From the NCBI RefSeq assembly GCF_001717955.1, contig NZ_CP014168.1, forward strand, positions 1,550,001-1,614,000: DNA of 64,000 nucleotides, given 5' to 3'. Positions 53,867 through 61,730 of this stretch are shown here, one piece after another. The DNA comes from Sphingomonas panacis (GTDB lineage: Bacteria > Pseudomonadota > Alphaproteobacteria > Sphingomonadales > Sphingomonadaceae). How positions within the stretch are numbered: the stretch's first letter is position 1; each line of letters starts with the position of its first letter. A program made the position numbers and the translations under genes. Under the pieces are notes generated by a model, which did not search any database, was not told the DNA's origin, and saw nothing but the letters and a program-made list of their open reading frames with translations.

Positions 53867-55183
53867 ATGACCGTGTCCGCCAAATCGGTGAATCGGGGGT
53901 GGCGCCTCCTGCTGTGCGCGGCCGTGCCGGCGTGCGCGATCGTTCCCGCGCGCGCGCAGGTCGGCGAATCGCTGCTGTTGCCGCCGGTGGTGCCGCCGGG
54001 GTTCAACCGCGGGCGCAACCAGAGCGTGGTCGAACTGCCGCGCCGGGCGTTCGACCCGGTCGGGATTCGCATCGGATCGTTCAATCTGCTGCCGTCGATC
54101 CAGTCCGGCGGCGGCGCGACCAGCAACACCTATTACACCGCCGAGCCGACCGCCTCCGCCTTCATCTCGACAACACCGAGCGCGACGTTGATCTCGCGGT
54201 GGAACCGGCACGAGCTGCTGGTTTCCGGTACGGGCACGTTCCGCCAATATATCGGTCAGTCGCGTCGCAACGAGGCGACATGGCAAAGCGATGTGCGGGG
54301 GCGGGTGGATCTTGGGCGGTTCAGTTCCGTTACGGTCGAAGAGATTTCGACGCAGGCGAACGAAAGCCAGTTTTCCGGAGAAGTGACGCCGACGGTCGCA
54401 GCGATTTCCCGATATCGCCGTGATTTCGTGAGTGTGCGCGGCGTCAATCAGGTCGGGCGGACCCGCACGACATTGGCCGTCGATTACGCATCGTTTCGTT
54501 TTCAACCATTGCCGTTGCTGGACGGTGAAACGCGCGACCAGTCGAACCGCGACCGGAACATCGCACGTGTCACCGGCCAGTTCGAATACGCCCTATCGCC
54601 TAGCCTTGCCTTCTTCGCGCAGGGTTCCTTCGCCAACCAGGCCTTCAAGACCGAATTAAGCCCCGGCGTGCCCAACCTCGATTCGGATGGGCTTCGCGCA
54701 CTCGGCGGGATCAACTTCGATTTGCCGGGCAAGGTCCGCGGGTCGCTCGGCGTCGGCTATACCCGCCAGACGTTCGAGGCTGCGCTCTACAAGCCGGTCG
54801 GCGGCGTGTCGCTCGAGGGCAGGCTCGAACTCTTTCCATCGCGACTGACGACCGTCACCTTGGGCGCGCGTCGCTCGATCGAGATTACCAGTCTGGGCAT
54901 CAGTGGCGCCTATTGGGACAACCGTGTCAGCACGCGAGTCGATCGGGAGGTCTGGCGCGGCATTCTGGTGAACGCGACCGGTGAATATTCTCGACAGAAT
55001 TATGTCCGTACCGGACAGAATGCGAATGCGTACCGGCTCGGCGCTGGCGCACGGTATTTGTCCTCGCGCAAGGTGGTGCTCGATGGTTCGCTCAGTTACA
55101 GCAATCGCAGCGCAACATCGGGCGTACTTGGCAGCGGTTACGACGAAGTACGGGGCGAGGTGGGGTTGACGTTCCGGATCTAA
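53867..55183 (+). CDS. Outer-membrane beta-barrel of the polysaccharide exporter
   Basis: 438 residues from the ATG at 53867; upstream in-frame starts give a non-signal N-terminus. The signal peptide is GWRLLLCAAVPACAIVPARA. The rest consists of alternating strands (NRHELLVSGTGTFRQYIGQS; TRTTLAVDYASFRFQPLPLL) ending in a terminal Phe-Arg-Ile strand (EVRGEVGLTFRI), consistent with a barrel of about 16-18 strands. It resembles the VpsM/EpsL-type outer-membrane proteins beside Wza. Probably the outer-membrane pore for the polymer. Confidence 0.85.
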   Translation: MTVSAKSVNRGWRLLLCAAVPACAIVPARAQVGESLLLPPVVPPGFNRGRNQSVVELPRRAFDPVGIRIGSFNLLPSIQSGGGATSNTYYTAEPTASAFISTTPSATLISRWNRHELLVSGTGTFRQYIGQSRRNEATWQSDVRGRVDLGRFSSVTVEEISTQANESQFSGEVTPTVAAISRYRRDFVSVRGVNQVGRTRTTLAVDYASFRFQPLPLLDGETRDQSNRDRNIARVTGQFEYALSPSLAFFAQGSFANQAFKTELSPGVPNLDSDGLRALGGINFDLPGKVRGSLGVGYTRQTFEAALYKPVGGVSLEGRLELFPSRLTTVTLGARRSIEITSLGISGAYWDNRVSTRVDREVWRGILVNATGEYSRQNYVRTGQNANAYRLGAGARYLSSRKVVLDGSLSYSNRSATSGVLGSGYDEVRGEVGLTFRI

Positions 55184-55228
55184 TACTTTCCCGGGACAGA
55201 ACGCTTCTAGCAGGATAACAGGACGCTT

Positions 55229-57361
55229 ATGGAAGTCAGACAGGAAGCCGGTGAGTCCGAAGCGCAGCTTGCGGATATCATCCAGATGGTCCGCGACACC
55301 GTCATGCGTCGGTGGCTGCTGCTGCTTGTCGTGTTCGCGGCGGTGGCGGTGCTGGGGATCGTCGCGGTACAGTTCCTGCCGGTCTCCTACACCTCGACGG
55401 CGAAGGTGCGAATCGATCCGTCGCTCAACCCGCTCGCCACCAAATCGGCGGACGGCAAGGCCGAACTGACCCCGGAAGCGATCGACACCGAGGTCGCCTC
55501 GGTGCAATCGCCGACGATCGCGCGCGCGATCGTGCGGCAGTTCCACCTCGATCGCGATCCCGAATTCGCCAAGGCCTTGCAGGGGGGCGGACCTGGTCTT
55601 ACGACGGCGTCCGATCGCGAGAGCGTGCTTGCCGCCGCGCTCCTCAAGAAGCTGAACGTTTCCCGCGAAAAGCTGACCTACATCCTCGACATCAGCTTCA
55701 CCTCGGCCGATCCGATCAAGGCCGCCAAGTTCGCCAACGCGTTCGCGCAGGGCTATATCGACGCCAAGACCGGCAACAAGGCCGGCACCGCCGAACGCCA
55801 GTCGCAATGGTTTGAGCGTCGGCTGAAGGAACTGGCCGACGATGCGCGCAATGCCGACGCGCAAGTCGCCGATTACCGCGCTAAGGCGGGGATCGTCGAA
55901 AGCGACGGCGGTGGCGCGAACGGCAGTACGATCGTCGACCAGCAGATCACCCCGCTCGCCGGCTCGCTCGCTCAGGCGCAAGCCGATGCGGCGGCGGCAC
56001 GGTCCGATCTCGATGCCGCGCGCACGCAGATGGCGCATGGCAGTCGCGACTCGGTCGGTGTCGTGCTCAATTCGGCGACGGTGCAGGCATTGCGCAGCCA
56101 GCGTTCCGACATCGTGCGCAACCTCGGCGAAATCCAGGTTCGTTACGGCGAGAAGCACCCCGAGACGCTGCGCGTGCGCGACCAACTTGCCGCAGTCGAT
56201 GCGCAGCTTCAGAACGAGACGCGGCGTGTGATCTCCGCGCTGACCGCCACCGCCGCGTCCACGCAAGCACGCGTCGCGAGTTTGCGTGAGTCGATGGGGC
56301 AGCTCGAAACGCGGCGTGCCGGCGATACCCGCAACGCGGTGATCGCCGAAGGTCTCGAGCGCGAGGCGACCGCCAAGCGTGCGCTCTATGATCGCATGTC
56401 GCAGATGGCGCTCGACAGCATGCAGGCGGCGCGTGTGTCGCTGGCGCAGGCGCAGATCGTCGAGGTCGCGCAGGCGCCGTCACGGCCAACCAGCCCGAAC
56501 AAGCCGCTCTTCTATGTCGCCGCTTTGGTGCTCGGTCTGATCGCCGGCGGTGCCACGATCGCGGTGCAGGAACTGATGTCGGGCACCTTGCGCTCGGCGG
56601 AAGACGCCGACCGCACGCTCGGCCTGACGATGCTCGCGGCGATCCCCAAGGTCGCCAAGGGCGTCAACCCGGCCGATCTGCTCATCACCGAGCCGACCTC
56701 GTTCTTCTCGGAATCGCTGCGCATCGTCCGCGCCGCGGTGCTGGGCGTGCGCGGCCAGGCCGCGCCCAAGGTGATCGCGCTCACCTCGGCGCTGCCGAGC
56801 GAAGGCAAGAGCACCACCGCGCTCGCGTTCGCGCGCACGCTCGCGATCGCGAACGCCAAGACCCTGCTGATCGAGTGCGACGTTCGTCGCGCGGTCATGC
56901 AGCGCATGGTCAAGGGCGCGCCGCCGCGCGTCGGTCTGGTCGAAGTGATCCACGGCGACGCGCAACTCGACGAGGCGATCCTGCCGGGTGACGTGCCGGG
57001 GCTCGACCAGTTGCTCGTCGTGTCGCGCTATTTCAGCTCGGAGGATCTGTTCGGCGGCGGCGCGATGGAAAATCTGCTCAATACGCTGCGCGGTCGCTAC
57101 GATCATATCGTGCTCGATCTGCCGCCGCTGATGGGTCTCGCCGACGGCCGCTTCCTCGCGGTACTGGCGGACGCGACGATCATGGTGGTGAAGTGGGATG
57201 AGACGCCCGCCTCGGCAGCCTCCTCGGCCGTCAACTGGCTTCGCGCCGACGGCAGCAACCCGATCGGCATGGTCTATTCGATGGTCGGCCAAGGCGCCGA
57301 ATCGGTCGGTGGCCTGTATTATTACTCGCGCAAATACGCCGAATATTACCGGAGCGCGTGA
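55229..57361 (+). CDS. Wzc-type chain-length determinant / tyrosine autokinase
   Basis: 710 residues. Wzz domain with two membrane helices (about 28-50 and 430-450, PNKPLFYVAALVLGLIAGGA) around a periplasmic coiled-coil part. The kinase domain has Walker A ALPSEGKST (about 522-529), Walker A' LLIECDVRR, where the first Asp is Glu, and Walker B IVLDLPPLMG. A tyrosine cluster ends the protein (GLYYYSRKYAEYYRSA). It controls polymerisation and export by cyclic autophosphorylation. Both halves are fused, unlike the split GelC/GelE form of sphingans. Confidence 0.94.
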   Translation: MEVRQEAGESEAQLADIIQMVRDTVMRRWLLLLVVFAAVAVLGIVAVQFLPVSYTSTAKVRIDPSLNPLATKSADGKAELTPEAIDTEVASVQSPTIARAIVRQFHLDRDPEFAKALQGGGPGLTTASDRESVLAAALLKKLNVSREKLTYILDISFTSADPIKAAKFANAFAQGYIDAKTGNKAGTAERQSQWFERRLKELADDARNADAQVADYRAKAGIVESDGGGANGSTIVDQQITPLAGSLAQAQADAAAARSDLDAARTQMAHGSRDSVGVVLNSATVQALRSQRSDIVRNLGEIQVRYGEKHPETLRVRDQLAAVDAQLQNETRRVISALTATAASTQARVASLRESMGQLETRRAGDTRNAVIAEGLEREATAKRALYDRMSQMALDSMQAARVSLAQAQIVEVAQAPSRPTSPNKPLFYVAALVLGLIAGGATIAVQELMSGTLRSAEDADRTLGLTMLAAIPKVAKGVNPADLLITEPTSFFSESLRIVRAAVLGVRGQAAPKVIALTSALPSEGKSTTALAFARTLAIANAKTLLIECDVRRAVMQRMVKGAPPRVGLVEVIHGDAQLDEAILPGDVPGLDQLLVVSRYFSSEDLFGGGAMENLLNTLRGRYDHIVLDLPPLMGLADGRFLAVLADATIMVVKWDETPASAASSAVNWLRADGSNPIGMVYSMVGQGAESVGGLYYYSRKYAEYYRSA

Positions 57362-57382
57362 CGCGCTCGCGCGCCGGGCGGC

Positions 57383-58690
57383 GTGAACGGGTGCCGGATC
57401 GTGGCACGCGCTGACCGCGGCCCGGCGCTCACCGGGGATCTGTTGCGCTACGCGCTGGCGCTGGCCGGGCCGGTCGGCTCGGCCGGTGCGCAATTCCTGC
57501 TGTCGCTGGTGTTGTTGCGGCAGGTCGATCCGGCGGGGTTCGGGCGCTTCTCGTTCCTGCTGATCGCGGCGCAGCTCGGCTCGGCGATCTGGTCCGCCTT
57601 GTTCTGGGCGCCGCTGCCGCTGGTGCTTAGCGCAGCCCGCGACGAGGGTGTGGACGATCCGGCGCGAACCATGCTGTCCGCCAATCTGTGCGGCGTGCTG
57701 CTCGCGGCCTTGCCGTTCGCGCTGGTCGCGCGCGCCGTTGGCGAGGGCTGGGATGCGGTTGCGCTGTTCGCCGCCTTCGCCGCGCTCGCGCTGCTGCGCG
57801 GGTTCGCGCGCGCGCTCGGCTATGCGCGCGCGCAGCAACGCCGCGTGAGCGGATCGGACCTGCTCTATAGCGTCGTGCTGCTGATCGGCACCGCGCTGCT
57901 GTTTGCTGGCGTCGTGCGCGGCACTGGCGGCGCTTTTGCGGTGTTCCTTGTCGCGACGGTGGCGGGGTTGCTCGCCTTCGGCCCCGCCGTTCTCGTCGAG
58001 CAGATCGCCGCGTTCAGCCCGGCGCATCTCGCCAACTATCGCAGCGTGTGGCGCGCGCATGGCCGCTGGTCGCTGCTCGGCGTGGTGACGTCCGAGGCGA
58101 CCGTCAACGCGCATGCCTATCTCGTCACCGGCTTCCTCGGTGCGGGCGCGTTCGCGCCGCTGGCGGCGGCGGCGATTCTGATCCGGCCGATCACGGTCAT
58201 CTTCAATGCTCTGACCGAGTTCGAGCGGTCCCGGATCGCGCGGGCGATCGGTGCGGACGATCTCGGCGAGGCGCGCCACGCGGTGCGGTTGTTCCGCGCG
58301 ATCCTGCTGCTAAGCTGGCTTGGTACCGCCGTCGCCACCGCCGCTTTGTTGTGGTTCGATCCACGGCTGATCTATCCGCCGCAATATCACCGGCACATGC
58401 TCGCGATCGGCGCGGCGTTGTGGATGACGACAGCGCTGTTCCGGGTGGTGCGGATTCCCGATGGCACTTTGCTTCAGGCCGGCGGCGCGTTCCGGCCGCT
58501 CGCGCTGGCGAGCCTGTGGTCGGCGTTCGTCTCGGTCGCGGCGGTCGCGGCGCTGCTGCTGATCGCGCCGCCTTTGTGGTCGATTCTCGGCGTTGCACTC
58601 GGCGATGCGGTGTGCGCGGCGCTGATCCTGCGCGCGGCGCGGCTGTGGTATGGGCGCGCCGCCTCGCCCACGCTATCACCCACGCCATGA
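57383..58690 (+). CDS. Polysaccharide flippase-like membrane protein (MATE/Wzx superfamily)
   Basis: 435 residues with 12 or so hydrophobic segments: LLRYALALAGPVGSAGAQFL, LLSLVLLRQVDPAGFGRFSF, LFWAPLPLVLSAA. The pattern of TM1 followed by GFGRFSFLLIAAQL matches lipid-linked oligosaccharide flippases. A GTG at 57383 is used; another GTG lies six codons in. It is likely the Wzx of the locus. Its stop overlaps the next start by 4 nt. Confidence 0.85.
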   Translation: MNGCRIVARADRGPALTGDLLRYALALAGPVGSAGAQFLLSLVLLRQVDPAGFGRFSFLLIAAQLGSAIWSALFWAPLPLVLSAARDEGVDDPARTMLSANLCGVLLAALPFALVARAVGEGWDAVALFAAFAALALLRGFARALGYARAQQRRVSGSDLLYSVVLLIGTALLFAGVVRGTGGAFAVFLVATVAGLLAFGPAVLVEQIAAFSPAHLANYRSVWRAHGRWSLLGVVTSEATVNAHAYLVTGFLGAGAFAPLAAAAILIRPITVIFNALTEFERSRIARAIGADDLGEARHAVRLFRAILLLSWLGTAVATAALLWFDPRLIYPPQYHRHMLAIGAALWMTTALFRVVRIPDGTLLQAGGAFRPLALASLWSAFVSVAAVAALLLIAPPLWSILGVALGDAVCAALILRAARLWYGRAASPTLSPTP

Positions 58691-59682
58691 AAATCGCGAT
58701 CGGCATCAAGGCGCTCAACGAGGCGACCAAGATCGAGGCGGCGCTGCGCAGCGCGCTCGCCGCTGTCGAACCTTATGGCGGCACGGTGCTGCTTGCCGAC
58801 AGCGGTTCGAGCGACGCGACCGTCGAGATCGCGCGCAGGCTGCCGGTCGTGGTCGTCCAGCTCGCCAATCGCGACGAACGATCGTGCGGCGCCGGCGCGC
58901 AACTCGCCTTCCAGCATCTCGATGCCGACTATTTCTGCCTGATCGATGGCGACATGACGCTGGTGCCGGGCTTTATCGAGGCGAGCCTCGCGTATCTCGA
59001 CGCGAATCCCGATGTCGCGGGCGTCGGTGGGCAAGTGATCGAGCGCAATCTCGAGGCCGAGGAGTTCCAGATCCGCGCTGCCGCGATGGCACGCGAGGCG
59101 CATCGCCGCGCCGGCCCGGTCGATCGGCTCGATGGCGGCGGGGTGTATCGGATGCGCGCGATTCGCGAGGTCGGCTATTTCTCCGATCGCAACCTCCATT
59201 CGTTCGAGGAGTTCGATCTCGCCGCGCGGCTGACCAGCCGTGGCTGGACGCTGGTGCGGATCGACGTGCCGGCGGTCGAGCATCGCGGCCATTCGGGCAA
59301 CGGCTATCGGCTGCTGCTGTACCGGCTCACCTCGGGGCAGATGGGCGGCGCGGGCGAGGTGCTGCGCGCGAGCATCGGCAAGCCGCATTTCGGGCTGGTC
59401 GTGCGACGGCTCGGGCATGTCCGCAAGGCGGTGGTGATCGCAGGCTGGTGGCTGTCGCTGGTGCTTGCGCTGTGGCGCGCGCCGGTGGTTGCGGCGGCGC
59501 TGGTGATCGTGCCGGTCGCGTGGCTTGGGTGGCGGCGCGGATCGCTCGCGCTCGGGCTGTATTCGTTCGCGATGTGGAACGCGCTTGCAGTCGGGCTGAT
59601 CGGCGGGCTGTTCCGGCGGCGCGTGCCGCCGACGCGGCCGCTCGCCTCGGTCGCGTTCACGCGGTTGCCGCCGGCTCCATAG
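58687..59682 (+). CDS. GT2-family glycosyltransferase with C-terminal membrane segments
   Basis: 331 residues. GT-A fold: IAIGIKALNEATKIEAALRS, VLLADSGSSDATVEIARR, the metal motif CLIDGDMTLVPG (DGD) and the acceptor region NLHSFEEFDLAARLTSRGW (ED motif). Two membrane helices at the C-terminus (VVIAGWWLSLVLALW; SFAMWNALAVGLIGGLF) tie it to the inner membrane. It probably adds a sugar to the lipid-linked unit. Its 3' end overlaps the convergent gene by 26 nt. Confidence 0.92.
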   Translation: MKIAIGIKALNEATKIEAALRSALAAVEPYGGTVLLADSGSSDATVEIARRLPVVVVQLANRDERSCGAGAQLAFQHLDADYFCLIDGDMTLVPGFIEASLAYLDANPDVAGVGGQVIERNLEAEEFQIRAAAMAREAHRRAGPVDRLDGGGVYRMRAIREVGYFSDRNLHSFEEFDLAARLTSRGWTLVRIDVPAVEHRGHSGNGYRLLLYRLTSGQMGGAGEVLRASIGKPHFGLVVRRLGHVRKAVVIAGWWLSLVLALWRAPVVAAALVIVPVAWLGWRRGSLALGLYSFAMWNALAVGLIGGLFRRRVPPTRPLASVAFTRLPPAP

Positions 59683-60727
59683 CATCGATCGCGGCGGCGA
59701 GCGTCGCGACGCAGGCCGCCCAGCTATAATCCTCGCGAACGCGCGCGCCCATCGCGGCGCCGCGATGGCGCAGATCGTCGAGACGGTTGGCTTCGAGCCA
59801 GGCTTCCGCGTCGGCGACGGCTGTGTCCGGGGCGACGAGATGGCCGTCATAGGCCGAGGTCATCGCGCGCACGCCAGCCATGTCGATCGCGATCGGGAGC
59901 GTGCCGGCGGCCATCGCTTCGAGCACGATCAGCGGGAAACTGTCGAGCCGCGACAGGTGGACGAGGATGTCGGCGTCCCCCAGCGCGGCGATCAATGCCG
60001 GGCCATCGAGCCAGTCGGACAAAGCGATGTGGGGCTTGAGGCCGTTCGCTTCGATGCGGGCGTAAAGCTCCTGCATCAACGCTTCGTCACCGCGTCCGAT
60101 GATCCGCGCGGTGAAGGGCACCCCGGCGCGGTCCAGCGCGGCGCACAGATCGACGATCGCGAGACTGCCTTTGCCCTCTGAGAGCCGGCCGGCGTGGATC
60201 AGCCGCAGCGCGGGCTCGGTGGGTAGCGCGGCGGGGGGCGTGAAACTCTCCGGCGGCAGGAAGGTGCGGATCGTCGAACGCGGCACATGCGCGGGCAGGT
60301 CGATCTCGGCGTCCTGCCCGTCGAACAGCAGGGCGATCCGGTCGGCGCGCGCGGCCAGCGTGCGGGACAGCCAGCGCAGTACGGCGATGCGTTGCAAGCG
60401 GCTGTTCGCGCCGAGATGCAGCGTCACCAGCACGCGGATGCCGAGCGCCTTGGCGAGCAGCACGAACAGCAGATCGGGCAGATTGGCGGCGTTGAGCCAC
60501 AGCACGTCGATCGGCACGCGGTTGGCGCGGCGGAACGCGTTCAGCGCGCGCAGGAAGCGCGGCAGGCGCGCGGGATTGAGATGGCCGCTATGGGCTTGCA
60601 ACCAGAGGACATCGCACGCCTGCCAATGCGTCCGCACCGCCTCGAGCGCGCGGGCGCAGAAGATTTCGACGCCGCCGGGGTCGCGCGTCGAGCCCCCGAC
60701 GATGCACAGGCGTTTTGCGGGTGTCAC
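59657..60727 (-). CDS. GT4-family glycosyltransferase
   Basis: 356 residues from a GTG at 60727; the frame is open upstream but over another gene. Retaining GT-B: KRLCIVGGSTRDPGGVEIFC, TLHLGANSRLQRIAVLRWLS, RLIHAGRLSEGKGSLAIVDL and the EX7E-like DSFPLIVLEAMAAGTLPIAI. It is the last gene of a leftward block and its end overlaps the GT2 gene on the other strand by 26 nt. Confidence 0.9.
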   Translation of the reverse strand: MTPAKRLCIVGGSTRDPGGVEIFCARALEAVRTHWQACDVLWLQAHSGHLNPARLPRFLRALNAFRRANRVPIDVLWLNAANLPDLLFVLLAKALGIRVLVTLHLGANSRLQRIAVLRWLSRTLAARADRIALLFDGQDAEIDLPAHVPRSTIRTFLPPESFTPPAALPTEPALRLIHAGRLSEGKGSLAIVDLCAALDRAGVPFTARIIGRGDEALMQELYARIEANGLKPHIALSDWLDGPALIAALGDADILVHLSRLDSFPLIVLEAMAAGTLPIAIDMAGVRAMTSAYDGHLVAPDTAVADAEAWLEANRLDDLRHRGAAMGARVREDYSWAACVATLAAAIDAMEPAATA

Positions 60728-60810
60728 GGGTGTCTGGTCACGATGGGGCGAGACCGGGGACGCAGCGCGCGAGGACCATGCTCGTCCAATAGGGGGTTCA
60801 CCGGGGTTGC

Positions 60811-61716
60811 TCAAGCGCGGCCGAGCAGCCGGTTGAGCTCGCGTTTGGGGCGCAGCATCAGCCCCTCGGCGGAGACGGTCATGCGCTTGACGTCGACCAG
60901 AGTCGCCGGTCCCGCCGCCGAGAGCGTGTGCAGCCCGGCGCCGAACGGCGCGGCGGCGAGCGGAGCGGTGAAGCGGGTGCCAGCGCGCGCGGCGAAGCGA
61001 GTCTCGTCGAGCGTCTCGATCTCCAGCAGCGTGACCGCGCCGCCATAGGTGCGCGAACAGTCCTGCACCGGCAGCAGGATTCGCCCGTCGGCGGTGACGA
61101 TGGGCGTGCCGCCGGGGCGCGAACTCGCGCGGCCGGTCCGCACCGGATTGGCGGGATGCGGGGTCCACGGCCCGGCGAGCCGATCGGCGAAGGCGATGTT
61201 GAGCGCGCTCATTCCGTCCTGTCCATGTGCGGTCGACGTGTAGAACAGCCACCAGCGGCCTTTGTGCCACAGCGGCGTCGCATCGACGGGCGCGGGATCG
61301 ACGGTGATGGTGAGCGCCGGCTCCCAGCGATCGGGGAAGGCGACCGCACGGTAGAGGGTGAGGCGGCCCGACTGGTTCGCCTCTGGCATCAGCCAGGTTT
61401 CGCCCTCGGCATCGAACACGACCGGATAGGACAGATGCCACGGCTCGCGCAGCACCGGGCGCTGCTCGACGAAGCGATATGCCGCGTCGAATACCAATAC
61501 ATCGATCGTGCCGACCGGGTGGCGATAGTCGAACGTCTCGACGAACACGTACAGCAGCCCGCCGCGCCAATAGCCGAACGGATCGGCCTGAAAGCGCAGG
61601 CTTTCGAGACCCGGCGCCCAGTGCAGCGGCAGGCCTTCGAGCGTGCCGCGCGCGACGATCTCGGCCAGCGGCAGTGGTATGATCAGCGGGTGCCAGATGT
61701 CCTTTGCGAGGCGCAT
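60811..61716 (-). CDS. GINT1-N-like beta-propeller protein
   Basis: 301 residues. Repeated beta-propeller blades with W-x-L/M-x-P and FYTS patterns: FQADPFGYWRGGLLYVFVET, HLSYPVVFDAEGETWLMPE, WWLFYTSTAHGQDGMSALNI. The fold is that of the N-terminal domain of glucosamine inositolphosphorylceramide transferase 1, related to GH43-type five-bladed propellers. Bacterial members occur in polysaccharide or formyl-sugar clusters. Here no second domain is attached. Possibly sugar binding or a glycosidase-like role; unproven. Confidence 0.75.
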   Translation of the reverse strand: MRLAKDIWHPLIIPLPLAEIVARGTLEGLPLHWAPGLESLRFQADPFGYWRGGLLYVFVETFDYRHPVGTIDVLVFDAAYRFVEQRPVLREPWHLSYPVVFDAEGETWLMPEANQSGRLTLYRAVAFPDRWEPALTITVDPAPVDATPLWHKGRWWLFYTSTAHGQDGMSALNIAFADRLAGPWTPHPANPVRTGRASSRPGGTPIVTADGRILLPVQDCSRTYGGAVTLLEIETLDETRFAARAGTRFTAPLAAAPFGAGLHTLSAAGPATLVDVKRMTVSAEGLMLRPKRELNRLLGRA

Positions 61717-61730
61717 GACCGTCTTCCCGG

